Positions 11,847 through 24,500 of a stretch of 64,000 bases of DNA are shown piece by piece. Every line of letters begins with the position of its first letter. Position 1 is the first letter of the stretch. Source of the stretch: Cryptococcus deneoformans JEC21 (lineage: Eukaryota; Basidiomycota; Tremellomycetes; Tremellales; Cryptococcaceae). Where the stretch lies: the NCBI RefSeq assembly GCF_000091045.1, contig NC_006683.1, positions 552,061 through 616,060 on the forward strand, in the 5' to 3' direction. Below the pieces are notes generated by a model that saw only the letters and a list, made by a program, of their open reading frames with translations, ran no database searches and was not told the DNA's origin. The translations under genes were made by a program, and so were the position numbers.

Positions 11847-12639
11847 GATTGCGGATAGTTTAAGGAGAGGCCCACAGCCCGCATTGATCAAAGAAATGGA
11901 GACAGTAGGGGTGTTGTAGGCTTTTAAGCAAAATGCACCGATGTGTATGTTTCTCAGATTACGTCGTATCCTCGCATCTCATTGAGTAAATGGTCATATT
12001 AACGATAGTTTGAGTGACGTGTGAGTGATATACTTGTCTTTTATCGATCACTCTATCTGCTGTATGATGTACGACCAATTTACTTTCTTTTCGGAGTAAA
12101 CATTTACTACAGTACTCGTACACTCTATTTTTCTTCTTTCCCTTTATCTTTTTCCCTGACACTTAATAACATACTTTTTAATCTACTGACCGACGTTTCA
12201 TTTCCACCTAACTTCCATCTTCCGCATGCAAGCAGTCCCCTATTATATTTCTTCAGCAAAAGGGACATTTTGACCGATAATTGCCTCCTCCAACCTTTCA
12301 AATCTGCTTGCCCCACCGCTTCATTCCTTCGTCCGTCCTCTCTTCCACCAGAGCCCCGTTTGAAACTACTATACAGGAGGGCTTGTATGTATATACATAC
12401 ATATTGATGAAACATAAGAAGTAGGGTTGCGGCGATCACCACCAAAACAATAATTAAATAATAATGCGGCGAGGAAAAACTACAAATAAATAATAAAAAA
12501 GCATGGTGTCGGAATTAGCGCTATTTCCCGAGCATTACGCGACGTGGCACTTGCGGACGTTGTGCATCTCGCTAACTCCATCCATTTCCTACTTCCGCTA
12601 TCTTCTATTGCATCCTTATTCTCTTCCACCACTGCCACA
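11847..12639. other. Intergenic region between HRP1-like and DEF1-like genes
   Basis: Both genes point right, so this 793-bp stretch should hold the 3' UTR of the first and the promoter and 5' UTR of the second. It contains pyrimidine tracts (about 12120-12170 and 12560-12640) upstream of the DEF1-like ATG, a common feature of fungal core promoters. No other feature is visible. Confidence 0.4.
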
Positions 12640-15600
12640 ATGGCCGACCAGCTCGCCACCAAGTACACGTCCCAACTTCAACAGTTAACAGCAATATTCC
12701 CCGATTGGGATGAGCAGGATCTGCTCTTCACTTTGCAAGATGTCAAGGGAAACCTGGAGGAAGCTGCGGTGATGATCACCGAAGGTGAGTCATTGAATGA
12801 GCACGGGCAGACATAAGCGAGAGCCTTTCACATGACTCACAAATACTAACAATATAAACAGGCCGCGCTCAACAATTTACGACAGCCAGCAGTAAGAAGA
12901 AGGCCGCCAAGCCAAAGGACAAGGCGCTTTCCAGTAGAAATGCGGACACTGGGGGATGGGGCGACGCCGGAAGCTTTGACTCTGGTTTTGACAACAAGAG
13001 CACAAGGGGTGGAAGGGGAGCTCGAGGCGGACGAGGTGGTAGCAGGGGTGGCCGAGGTGGACGAGGTGGAGGTATGTGTATTTGGTTCGTCTTTATCACC
13101 CAACTAACGATGGGTTGATAGAACCCTCTCGCGGTGGCCGTGGTGGCCGAGGCGGCTCCCGAGCTGATCGAGGCGGCTTCTCCGGCTCAAACGAAGCTTG
13201 GGGAGCTTCTACTTCCAACGAAGCTAGTCAGGGTTGGGGCGAGTCAGTTACTACCACCGAAGGATGGGGTGAGAGTGCTCCTGCCACCCTGGCTGCTACA
13301 CAAGGAGATGGAGGATGGGGAGTCGAATCAGAGCAACCAGATGCCCCCGCGGAGAGCAATGGCGATGATTTTGCCGGTTCCGGTGGATGGGGTGACGCCC
13401 CTGCGCCCAAGGAAATTGAAAAGGCTGCTAAGCAAGGCGGCAACGCATGGCAGCCCGAAATCGAAAGGCCTGTGCCTGTTGCCCAGCCTTCCGCACCCGT
13501 CGCTAAGCCTAAGCTAACTTGGGCTCAAATCGCAAAGTACGTCTTTTCATCATGATATGACGTGTCTTGTTCCTAACAATATTCAGACCTGCCGAGAAAC
13601 CTAAGCCCGTTCCTGCCCCCGCTCCTGCCTCCGCTTCTGCCTCCGCTCCTGCTGTTGAGCCTGCTCATGCTGCCGATGACAACGCCGGTGGCTGGGGTGA
13701 CGAGCCTGAACAGATCACTTCCGATGAGCCCATTGCCCAGGAATCACCAGAAGTCCCTGCCGATGCCCTTGAAGAAACTGCCGTTGAAGCTGTTGAGTCT
13801 TTCGGTGACGTCCCTGCACAAGAGGAAGTTGACGTCGAGGCCGAAGCTGTCGTTGGGTCTATCGAAACTCCTGTTGAGCCCGAACAAGCGCAAGAGCTTC
13901 ATCCGCAAAAGACTGCGCCTCAATCTACAGAGCAAGACAGTTGGGAAACTGACCCTGCCATTGCTGGTTCTGGAAGCGAGCAAGCTGCCGCGGCTGCTCC
14001 AGAGCCTGCCACTACTTATCAGGGTCCCCCTGGTTTTAGTTCTGTCACTGCTAAGGCTGCTCCAGGTGTTCAGACCGGTCCCCGATCCAATTCTCGCGCT
14101 GCTCAGAGGTACAAGGAGGCTGAAGGACAGGGTGTCGTCCTTCCCGCTAGTGTCGGCGGTTTGACTGGTGTCGAGATGCAGTTTGGTAGTTTGAGCTTTG
14201 GTGGATTGCAAGGAGACGGGGTGGACTCTCCTGTGCCCGAGCCTAAGCAAAAGTCTCCTGTCCAGGCCGCTCCTGCTCCTGCTCAACCCCAGGCTCAAGC
14301 TTCTCTTCAACATCAGGCTCAAGCCCAGGCTTCCCCTATTGCTCCTACTCAACCCTCTGTCACCGCTCTATCTCAACCTCCTTCCTCTACTCCTTCTCAA
14401 CCTCCTGTTCCTTCAGCTCCTCTCTACCAACAGCAGCCCGCCCAGCCACCTGCTTTCTCCGCCGCCGCTCCTCACCAGACACTTCAACAACAGATGCATG
14501 CTTACCAATACCTCCAACAACAACAAGCTCCGGCTCAATCCCAAACTCCCGAACATGGCTTGCAACAGTCTCAGAACCAGTTCTATCGCGGACACGACTT
14601 TTACAGCCCCATTGGTTCGCAGGGTGAGCAACCTCAAGGTCAGCAGCCCCAACAGCAGCCTCAGCAACAACAAGCGCAGATCGGTCAGGCGAATCAACAA
14701 CCTACCAATAGCCCATACGAGCCTTTCGGGGCGTTCGGCCAGCAGTCCCGATTCTTGGGTCAACAGGCGCAGAGTAACCAACAGGTGCACGCCACAGACC
14801 CTTATGTTGCGGCCCAGAGAGTGAGCAACATATGTTTCTCGTTTGAGGTGATGCTAACAAGGTTATAGTCTTACGATTCTTACAATGCCTCCGGCTACCC
14901 CCGACCCCCTGTCGAGGAACCCAAACCTGCGGCCACCCCCTCCCACCCCACCGCCCCGGGGCAGTTGCCACATCAGCAGAGCGGGTTCTACTCTGGTATG
15001 GGCAACATGGGTTATTACCAGCAAGGTCCTTACAACCCTTATTACCAGTGTAAGTATTGGCGACGCCTGCATTGGACCCGACTGATACAATGTTGCAGAC
15101 GGCCAAGCCCCTCAAGCCGGTTTCCAGCAGTACTACCCTCGAAATCTCTATGGTCAACCAGCTCCTCAGGCTGCCCCTGCACCTATCCCCGCCGCTAAGC
15201 CCCAGCCCACTCAATCTCCTTACGGTGCTCCTCCTTCATACCCTGCTTTCAACAATGAGGAGTCCTTTGGCAGTTTGGGCAGGTATGACTCCAAACCAGC
15301 TCAGCCCGCCGGCCAACCCCCTGCTCAAGGACAGAGCGCCATTGGTGGTACCTACGGCTCCCAGGGTCTTCACGGCTTTTTAGGAATGAACAACGCCCAA
15401 ACTGGCAGTGCTCGGCCTCAAGCCTCCAACGCCTCTGAAGACTTCAAGGTTGCCTCCTCTGGCTCCAACGCCACCACTTCCAACCCCAACGCTACCGCGA
15501 CCTCTGGTGCCGCTGGTGGTGGTGGTGCTGGCGTGGCCCAAGCGCAGCGGGCGCCTAACCAACCCACCGCCGTTCAGGCTCAACAGCAAGGCCAGCAGGG

Positions 15601-15715
15601 CCAGCAACAACAAGGTTTTGGAAGCTATCCTTACGGTGGAGGCTACGGTGGTCAGGACTGGGGACAGTACGGTGGTCACTATGGATCTAGGAACTATTCT
15701 CACTGGCAGCAGTAA
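12640..15715 (+). CDS. DEF1: Def1-like CUE-domain, Gln-rich protein
   Basis: Six exons: 12640-12784, 12862-13071, 13122-13536, 13587-14820, 14869-15049 and 15099-15715 (2802 nt, 933 residues). The first 50 residues form a CUE-like ubiquitin-binding fold (QQLTAIFPDWDEQDLLFTL, GNLEEAAVMI). RGG repeats follow at about 85-130, then WG-rich acidic repeats (GGWGD, GWGES), a KLTWAQIAK motif near 260, long Pro/Ala/Glu sequence, and a Gln/Pro-rich half ending SHWQQ. In yeast Def1 promotes ubiquitin-dependent removal of stalled RNA polymerase II, with CUE and Gln-rich parts in this order. The GWGD repeats and the WAQIAK motif are also conserved in basidiomycete Def1-like proteins as far as I recall. 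The Gln/Pro tail is unlikely to be folded. All splice joins keep frame. Confidence 0.75.
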
Positions 15716-16553
15716 GCCCTTGAGGACTGGTCCTGCAGGGCGTCTGATAGAAAGAAGAGTTTATAAACGAGGGCAGATGAAAGGAGTGACGATAGGAATG
15801 GAAAGATGGGAATGAAAAGATGGAAGCTGTGCAAAAATTACTCATGGAAGAGAAGTCTGGAGAGATCAGATAAGAGGACGGCTCAGGCGTTTTGGCCTGG
15901 GTAGTTTTTACAAAACAAAATAGTTGACAAGTGCAAGTTGATTAAAAATGATTATCTCTTTTCCCTCTACTGAATTTACTTCTGCATTTTTTCCACTCTG
16001 CGCATATAGATCTGCCCCTGCAGGGGATTGATAATAGAACTCAAAGTTAATGATTAACTGAATGATTGATGCCATGTTGAGGCTTATCACTTGCGATGAT
16101 TGACATGCTTTGGGGCAACCAACCAACCAGCCAGCATAACATAAGGATTTCAGGATCGAAAGAAGCCATACATCGTCGACCACCATACTAACACACCCCT
16201 TAGTAAAATGTCTATATTTGAGAGAAGACTGCAGATTTTTACATTCATCATCTTACGTCGGTCGTTGGCTAATTAATAAATGTTTCAAATGAAATTACGT
16301 AATTATTCGTGTTCCCGCCCGCGGCATGTTTGTATCGTCTTCGTTCATGGTGTCCGATGTGGTGATTCCCCCTTCTTATACTTTTCCAGTCGCTCAATGC
16401 TCAACATGTTCACATGGCCTGCAAGTTCTCAATCGGCGTTTAATCCACGATCTATATAATTCTAGTTTATAAGCGCACACGTTCATCCTCGGCAGTAGTG
16501 ATCGACTACCCATCACATATCAACACTCGGGCGTCTTCTTCGCCTCCGACGCC
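15716..16553. other. Intergenic region after DEF1-like gene
   Basis: 838 bp holding the 3' flank of the DEF1-like gene and the promoter of the next gene. An AT-rich part near 16255-16310 includes AATTAATAAAT and ATTACGTAATTA, another TACGTAA palindrome like the one upstream of the HRP1-like gene. No coding frame is supported. Confidence 0.4.
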
Positions 16554-17880
16554 ATGGAGCAAAATATGATGAAACAGCGATCAGCCGACATGGTGGTATG
16601 TGTCACCATCCTCTTCCTCGCCCATATTTGCGCAATATGTGCTGTTAGAATATATGGCTCATTTGGCATATCCTAACGTCTCAGCATTGTGTGGCGTTCT
16701 ATTTTACAGCATCGATTCCGCCTCAAGAGTCAACAACTTATATTACCTATGTTTTATCGACCTCGTCACCGGCGCAATGTGCCGTGTTCACCAGAATTCA
16801 AGCATCGATACGCTCGCTTGCCCATCTTCATCATTTCCAGATTCGTAAGGCATCATTCAACAAGCTCATTTGTGACATTTCATCCAGCCATTCTCAACCA
16901 GCACTCTTGGGAATTCCTTCTCAGAACATCCTCAATGTAACAGAAAGGCGTGCCCGACTGTCTATGTTCATTTCTGCATGGTGTAGCAAGGAGAAGTTGG
17001 AGCTTTTCCCCTTCTTTCGCGGGCTGTATGGTGTCTTATATATCCAAAGTCAGAGCTCCAGGATGGGGGTAGATAATGGAGAACATCGAGTTGTGTGGGA
17101 ATTCGATGATGCAGTATTTCTGGAGTCAGGGTATGTTATCTATTAAATCTTGTGCATTGGGCTTGAGATTGACATACAATTAGTGGTACTGATTTCATGT
17201 GTGATGCCATTCTCATCCTCAAGAATGTTCTGAATTTTGAAATTCACACAATCTACAACAGCATTGAAGATCAAGATATCTACACACCTATCTTTGTCCA
17301 GTGGTTGCCTCGAATTACTCACCCATCACAACCCTCAGCATCCTTTTCACATCCACCTGACATGTCTAATAGAAAAGGAGCACCTTTGCCTTCCCTGAGT
17401 GGCTTGTGCAATCATTCCTCACCTTCAGTGGATAACCAGTTTTTGTCTGAAGATTTCCTTGCCCCTGAAGTGATTAAATCAAATTGTCAACATGTATTCA
17501 TTGTCACTGCTGGTATATATACTGTAAATGATGGAGAACTTGCAATGCTGGAAGACAACCTCAATAAACCACATTACTGGAGATGGGAATTCCCTTCTGA
17601 TATTGACAATCAGGAGATACTAGACCTTATGTCTTTGTTCCCCAGGGTTATCTCTCAAAAGCCAAAGCCTCACTTTGTTCAGCTAGATCTGGAAGCAATT
17701 GTTGATCAACAATATCTTGGGCATCCACCAAGCATCAGCTGCCATGCAACCTCACAAGGCATATCTATCTTTGGAACAGGGAGAATATGGGTTGGATTGA
17801 ACAAAAGAAATGCAGGATGGAAGGGATCTTGGTGGTTTAGGTTCAAACTCTGGTGGTACTGCTTGTTTGGGTGGATCTAG
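16554..17880 (+). CDS. Unrecognised 394-residue protein, last host-like gene before the repeats
   Basis: A three-exon model fits the sequence: 16554-16595, 16685-17130 and 17184-17880 (1185 nt, 394 residues). The introns are GT-AG and 89 and 53 bp long, and all joins keep frame. I do not recognise the product. It has no obvious signal peptide, transmembrane segment or coiled coil. The middle contains FFRGLYGVLYIQ and HRVVWEFDDAVFLESGG. The second half has several aromatic clusters (HYWRWEFPSD, WKGSWWFRFKLWWYCLFGW) and a Pro/Ser-rich loop. The last twenty residues are strongly Trp/Phe-rich, which is unusual. The gene lies against the first LTR, so it could be a genuine but fast-evolving gene at the heterochromatin edge or a remnant kept open by chance. 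The coherent splice structure favours a gene. Confidence 0.5.
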
Positions 17881-18333
17881 TAACTGGCAGTCACCCTCTT
17901 TTATTTACCTATCCCTATGCCTTTCATCCACAAGCATTGTTGCTGCAGTGAAGAAGACACAAACAGATGACTGTCACTTGGATATATGCAAATGATGGAA
18001 GTTGAGATAGTCAATCAGCAGGACCATAAGTCAATATCAATAACCAACAACTTTCTCCTTCAAAACACCACCACACCATCCATTGGTCATTCATTGTTCT
18101 TTGGGATCTAAGCACATTAATACAGTTTAAGGGTAAAGGAGCTGCTATGAACTGTTCCAATTGGTGGTGTTGTAAATCACATCAGAGTAGAAAAAAAAAG
18201 CAATGCTGTTTCTTGGGTTTATCAAAACAAGAGGAAGAAAGGATCTGGAGATAGGTACTCAAGCATCCATACAAAGTATGTTTATTTACTTCAACAATAT
18301 GCTAATATATATTAGTCCTTAGGTCATGTGATC
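17881..18333. other. Unassigned DNA before first LTR
   Basis: 453 bp with no supported gene. It is AT-rich near the right end (18290-18320). It marks the transition from the gene-rich arm to the repeat block. Confidence 0.4.
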
Positions 18334-18846
18334 TGTCATGAGCCTGCACAAAGAAGAAGAGATAAGAGATCATAGGAGGGAGTTACGTAATAGGAAGGCA
18401 AGATCCGATTCAGATAAGAAGGTCCAGCTGGACCTCCAGTTGGACCTCCGAGAAAAGAACTGGACCTCCAGCTGGACCTCCAGCTGGACCTCGAGCTGGA
18501 CCTCGAAGGATATAAATAGATTTCTGTAGAAGTATATAAAGGGGAGCTTTGTCCTCGATATTGATCTTCTTCCCCTCGAAGATCAATATTTCATAAGTTA
18601 CTTTGCAAAAGGTCCTCGAGCTCCCAGTGCTCACTCTCGTCTTACCTTGCACCACCTTCAACATAAACTTACTCCACTAGTATATAAGCTTGCCTGATCT
18701 TCCCAAGCGAATATACCTCTGCCCTATGCCATACGCCAATAGACAAGTGTCAAGAGGTATATCATACATATATCTCATTGCTTAGTTAAACTACGGCTTT
18801 CTATCTCGTCTCCAAGGCCGGACCTTGTTGGGGATGAGTCATAACA
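18334..18846 (+). repeat. Solo LTR of RT-B, plus orientation
   Basis: The LTR starts TGTCATGAGCC and ends GAGTCATAACA. It is flanked by TGATC on the left and CGATC on the right, a 5-bp duplication with one difference. Inside are 12-bp tandem repeats of CTGGACCTCCAG (about 18423-18500), a TATATAAAGG TATA box near 18533 and an inverted repeat ATTGATCTTC/GAAGATCAAT just downstream of it. It is near-identical to the RT-B LTRs at 42.2 and 49.9 kb. A solo LTR is what remains after recombination between the two LTRs of a full element. Confidence 0.9.
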
Positions 18847-19218
18847 CGATCCAACCATAGCTATGTTACATCATGGCATGATGCCCTGCTGTCATTGCAG
18901 AGGTGTTTTTAGCTCCACATGTGCTGCAAACCCAGGTCAGCAGTCCCCTGTCGTCATAAAGTGACTTGGGAAAAAGTTAGAAGGATAGCATGATGTCACT
19001 CTAGATTACAAGCAATGGGAGAGATATCATAGCAAATAGAAGTGACTTAAAAGATATCAGATCAATCAAGTTGTTGAGAGCTTCATTAAGACATCCCAGG
19101 TAGTAGGTACCAGGACTAGTGCTGGGGTGATGGAGATCAACAATGGAAGACTTCTTAGTGTGTAAGAGCACTTTGGCAGGCATCATATGCTGGTTGTTGG
19201 CCACCATCACTTCATGTG
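18847..19218. other. Spacer between two oppositely oriented RT-B LTRs
   Basis: 372 bp of unassigned sequence. No frame, terminal repeat or RNA gene is visible. Together with the flanking LTRs it would form the loop of a long hairpin if transcribed. Confidence 0.4.
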
Positions 19219-19664
19219 TGTTACAATTCATCCCCAACAAGGTCCGGCCTTCTTGGAGACGAGATGGAAAGCCATAGTTTAACTAAATGATGAGATATGT
19301 ATGATATACCTCTTGACACTTGTCTATTGGCGTATGGTATAGGGCAGAGGTATATTTGCTTGGGAAGATCAGGCAAGCTTATATACTAGTGGAGTAAGTT
19401 TATGTCGAAGGTGGTGCAAGGTAAGACGAGAGTGAGCACTGGGAGCTCGAGGACCTTTCGCAAAGTAACTTATGAAATATTGATTTTCGAGGGGAAGAAG
19501 ATCAAGATCTAGGACAGAGCTCCCCTTTATATACTTCTACAGAAATCTATTTATATCCTTTGAGGTCCAGCTGGACCTTCTTATCTGAATGGGATCTTGC
19601 CTTCCTATTATGTAACTCCCTCCTATGATATCTTATCTCTTCTTCTTTGTGCAGGCTCGTGACA
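19219..19664 (-). repeat. RT-B LTR, minus orientation, shortened
   Basis: It reads TGTTACAATTCATCCCC at the left and ends GCTCGTGACA, the reverse of the copy at 18334. Most of the 12-bp CTGGACCTCCAG repeats are missing, leaving about one unit (near 19565). Differences from other copies near the end are CG-to-CA/TG changes. No target duplication is obvious. Confidence 0.85.
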
Positions 19665-19915
19665 TGAGGTGTCACTACCCTTGGGACACAACAAAAGAAC
19701 AAAAAAAACCACAAAACAAAGAACAAAAGAGTCCACTTTTATCCATACCTGGTACCTTTTTCTGTCATCTACATGGTTGACTGAACAACCTCCACCCAAC
19801 TAGTCCACCCTGATCGATTGTCAGCCTACCATTTAGGATCAAAACAAGCCACAACATGGCTTAATTGAGCACTTTTCTGGGCTTATTTTTTGGGTTTTAA
19901 AATAAGCCATTTGCT
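19665..19915. other. Unassigned spacer
   Basis: About 250 bp with no supported feature between the RT-B LTR and the minisatellite. Confidence 0.4.
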
Positions 19916-20282
19916 GAATTATTATAAGCCATTTTCAGCATTATTTGTATTGGAAGCATGGGTTATTCTAATTCTTATTGCAGCTTGTTTTAAGCCATTT
20001 TCAGCTTTATTTTTATCCATGCGATGGGTTGTTCTGACCCTTTTAGCAGCTTGTTTTAACCCATTTTCAGCCTTATTTTTATCCATGCGATGGGTTGTTC
20101 TGATCCTTTTAGCAGCTTGTTTTAACCCATTTTCAGCATTATTTTTACCCATGAGATGGGTTATTCTGATCCTTTTAGCAGCTTCTTTTCATCCATATAA
20201 CAGCTGCATTTAAGCCATTTTCAGTATTGTTTTTATCTGAGAAATGGGTTGTTCTGATCCCTTTAGCAGCTTGAAATGAGCC
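19916..20282. repeat. 66-bp minisatellite, about five units
   Basis: The core ATTTTCAGC recurs at 19931, 19997, 20063, 20129 and 20217: three exact steps of 66 bp and one of 88 bp. Each unit also carries AGCAGCTTGTTTTAA and a CATGCGATGGGTTGTTCTGA block. The period is a multiple of three, so open frames run through it on both strands, but there is no independent sign of coding. Confidence 0.85.
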
Positions 20283-20390
20283 TGTAGCTAACCCTTGGTT
20301 TGGTTGGTCGAATTACATGCATCTAATCGTAAAAATACAAAAAATAGAATCATTAAAGTACAATATACAAAAACACAATCGACACATCTG

Positions 20391-21342
20391 CTAGGAGGAA
20401 GAGCATGAGCTTCTCTTCTTCCTAGCAGTTTGGGCCTTATTTTTGAGGTACTGCATGCCCAGTGACTGTATAGGCCACTTGCTTTTGCAGTGGGCAGCAC
20501 CAAAGACGTCGACGTGCTTGTCAGCGACCTTCAACAAGGTTAGCTGGCCATCCAAAACATATAAAAGAATGTCACTCACAAGACCCATGAAGAGCACATG
20601 CTCCTCATAGTCTGTGCCCTTCCATGTCTCCATGCCCACTTTATCACCAAAGGCTCAAACAGCGCTTCGGCGAACATCCTCCTAAGGAAAGCATTGGGAG
20701 CTTATCCAATGAAATATCAATTGCTACTCACTAGAATCTTCCTCCAAAGATTGTCATTCCCCCCATGCCCCAGTCCCATAACCACTCTAACCACTCTAAC
20801 CACTCTAACCACTCTAAACAGTGCAGAGATTGGGGATCTGAGATGGGGTAGGAGATGTCATGGTCAAAATGGAGAGCCCCAGGGGGGGGAATACCTCTGG
20901 TGAAGAGGGAGAAGTTCGAGCAGGAGAGAAGGAGGCATTGTTGTGGAAGGAGGAGGTGGCGGGGACATCGTGGACATCAGCTGCAAGAGGCAGGAGTCAA
21001 TGCATGAGCAACCTAGTCAACAACAAGGGGAATAGGAAGGAACAGAAGATGTATCATACCTGTTCTCTGGGATTGTTGATATTCCTGGGATTCGGCCAAG
21101 AGTCCATCGATCAGCTCTTGGTCACTCCAAGTCCTCCTTGGATGAGGATGGGAGGGGACATCAAGATGGGTTTGAGAGGGTCCAGGTTGCGCTGAGTGAG
21201 ACTCCCCCATAGAATACAGTACAAAGCGGTTTACACCTCTTTGGCCACCACTTCTCTGCCCACCATTTGATGAAGATGCAAGAAGAGGACTGGATGGTGT
21301 TGGTGAGAAAGAGCGAGTGTTGGACCTGGTTGGGTGGGGCAT
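20391..21342 (-). pseudogene. Fragmentary SANT/Myb-like protein gene
   Basis: An ATG at 21342 opens a Ser/Pro/Gly-rich N-terminus followed by RRTWSDQELIDGLLAESQ, which resembles the start of the Myb/SANT-like DNA-binding domain of fungal Harbinger-associated proteins. A later piece (about 20580-20391) reads EEHVLFMGL, then, after a 47-bp GT-AG intron, VADKHVDVFGAAHCKSKWPIQS and a basic tail, KKRSSCSSS. The middle (about 20650-21010) cannot be joined into one frame, and a Leu/Trp-biased stretch there comes from a 9-bp microsatellite. I infer a decayed gene, perhaps transposon-derived. The domain call is tentative. Confidence 0.35.
20774..20817. repeat. 9-bp microsatellite
   Basis: Four direct units of CCACTCTAA in a row inside the decayed SANT-like gene. 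Confidence 0.8.
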
Positions 21343-21537
21343 TGTAGGTAGAATGACTAGAAATAGAAAGTGAGGTTGTGAAAGATTTAGTGAGATTTTG
21401 TGTTGAACTTTCTGGCATCACACTGTAAAGCCAGGACTATGGACTTATTATATAAGTTCTACATGCACTCACTGCATTATTTGCCACTCTAACTATGCTT
21501 GCTGCGCTTCTGCTCCAAAACCCCACTCTGATCTCAT

Positions 21538-24500
21538 ATGATATCATCCCTGCACTTTCCTCACCACAGCATCTCCAAGGGCTCCTTCATTGACATATCA
21601 CTCGCAAACCATCCTTCAATTCAACCATTTCGACATACCCTTGAGACACTGTCTCCTCTTCAAATGTTTGATGGACGCCCTTCCTCCAGTGGTCCCATCA
21701 CACACATCGTCAATCTTCCTCTCGTACTCCAAAATGGTCTTGCCCCTCTTCTCACAACACTCTATGTCACTAGGCTTGCCGGTGCCGATATTGTCCTAGG
21801 TGATGACTGGTTAGCCAAATGTCAAGCAATTCTGAACCATGCGCAATGTCGTATCCAGCTCACTCTTCCTTCCTCTTCTCCATCAATTACTTCAAGTAAC
21901 GCCATTCCAATCGCGTCCCCTAGTCGCTGGGGTTCCTCTTCTTTCTCGGGTCAGCCAGCCATCTCGTCTTCCAGCAATACTCCCAACAATCACTCACCTT
22001 CCTTGGCTCTCGACCCCTCTGTCAACAACGATACCCTCCTTCGAGCTGTCTCCTTCGATTCATTCCCAGCAATTCACTTGACTTCGATGACCTCAAAACT
22101 CTCGGACCTCAGTTCTCAGAGATCATTACTCCTGAAGAATTTGCGGCCGAAACTGCTGAATTACTTGAAGTTCTACCAACACAATTCCATGATTACATCG
22201 ACATCTTCTGGCCATCTTCAGGTACCAAAATGCTACTGCCTCATCATCAGTATGATATGACCATCGACTTAGTACCTGAGGCAAAACTTTCATCACCACC
22301 TCTCTATCAACTCACTGAAGATCAGCACAAGGCACTCTTGGACACCCTTGAGCGAGAAACCACTGCCAGTTGTATTTGGCCAAGCAAATCATCTTATGGT
22401 GCACCTATGTTTTTCATTCCAAAGAAAGATGGAAAGTTTCGCATGGTAGTAGACTATAGGCAAGTCAACTGTGTCACCAAACCTGATGCCTACCTTCTAC
22501 CCCTGGTCAGCCAGATTATCAGCGACCTTTCAGCCAGATTATCAGTGACCTTTCAAAGGCGAAGTTCTCCACCAAGCTCAACCTTGTAGGCACATATCAA
22601 CTTCTCTGCCTTAGTCCTGGGCATGAACCACTCACTGCATTTCATACTCAATATGGTATGTTCAAATCCTTGGTCATCCGAGATGGTCTTTGCAATGCTC
22701 CTGCCACCTTCCAACACTTTCTCAACAATGTCTTCTGTGACTTGCTGGGAAAAGGGGTCACCATCTATATCAACAACATTCTCATTTATGCTGCCTCTCA
22801 AGAAGAGCTACATTGACTCACCATTCAGGTCTTTGATTGAGTACACTCTGCATCCTTGTATCTCAAGGCAAGCAAATGTGAGTTCACACAAACCTCTCTT
22901 CTCTTCTTAGGTTTCCAAATCTTGCATAACAGGGTATCGTCAAACCCTGAGAAAATTAAGGCCATCAAAGAATTTCCTTGTCCTAGGTCTCTCAAAGAAT
23001 CCCATTCCTTCATTGGTCTGGTCAGCTACTGTCAATGATTTGTCAAAGGCTTCTCTGAAATCACTGCTCCAATCACCTCACTCACCAAGAAGAATCAAAC
23101 TTTCATCTGGGGCAATGTTCAACAATGCACCTTCAAAATCCTCAAACAACAGCTTATCTCTGCTCCAAGCCTCGCCCATTATGATCCTTCATATCCAACC
23201 ATTCTCTAAACTGATACTTCCTTCTTTGGTTGGGGATTTGTCATTTCCCAAGTCAATCCGACTACTCAACTCGAACATCCAGTGGCTATTGAATCAGGTC
23301 ATTTCACCAGGGCTCAACTGAACTATCCGACCAACGAAAAAGAATTCTTGGCCATCATCGAAGCTTTCGTCCGCTGTCGACACATGCTCCTGCAAGTTCA
23401 CACCACCATCTTGACTGACCATCACAATCTTTCACACTGGATGAAACCTCGTCAGTTCAGTCCACATCAAGCTCAATGGGTCAAACTCCTCTCACCTTTT
23501 AGGTTCAACATCATCTACCATCCAGGCAAACAGGCTTCCATGCCTGATGCTCTCTCTCGCTGATCCGATTACCATCCAGGTAAAGGTACCACCATGGATC
23601 AAGAACACAATTTCGTCCAAGCCCTTCCCAGCTTCTTCACTTGTTCCACCGAGTCCCTCAAGTTGCTCAATACTTCCAGCCAGCCTTTCAACTCACCCAA
23701 CCATTCTGTCAAGCCCCTTGCTGGTTCCGATTCTGCCCCAGCTTCCACGATTCTACATGCTCTTGTCCCCACCCTTTCAGTTGAACAAAACTTCTTCATT
23801 ACTGATTCTGATATCCTTGACAGTCTCAAAGCAGACCTCGAAATTTCTCCCATCTTCCATGGCATGCTAACTATGATTTGCACAGATTGTAGTCATGCTT
23901 CATGCCATTCACCTTCAATCATTCCATCAGCTCTTATCAAGCTCTGACAAGTCTCAAGAAATCCATACTTTTGCAAGCCATCTTTCAATCCTCAAGGTTT
24001 CCTTTCCTTTGGTCACCACATTTATGTTCTCAATCACAACAATGCCTGACAGAAAATCCTCGAAGCCCACCATAGTTCCTCCCTCACCAGAGACCCAGGT
24101 ATTACCAAGACCATGGAATTAATCTCGAGGGATTATGTTTGGAATGGGTTATGAAAAGATGTCGAAGCATATGTTACCAGCTGTGCTACTTGTCAGCACA
24201 CCAAGGTCTCTCATCAATGAAGTCATCCTCTGCTCTGACCACTTCCTGTTCGCAAAGTTCCATGGAGACACCTCTCCATGGATTTCATCGAGCTGCTTCC
24301 AGGCTCCAGTATGTTCAACTCCATTTTGGTCGTCGCCTACTTGCTATGCCCCTACTTGATGTAGGACGAACTCGAGGTAATGTGCACCGACCTCTAACAC
24401 GATTTGCCTTCTGGGTATTCGTAGGTAACTTCTTCCTTCTAATGTGGATTGTGGAATGCCTCACCAAATGGGCGATTTTTGTCCCCACTATGACATGCCT

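Noticed and set aside
13744..14352. Long minus-strand Ser/Arg/Leu-rich frame
   Set aside because: Shadow of the repetitive Def1-like exon 4; no splice or motif support.
18338..18529. Frame inside the RT-B LTR
   Set aside because: Comes from the 12-bp repeat array; the same frame changes length in each LTR copy.
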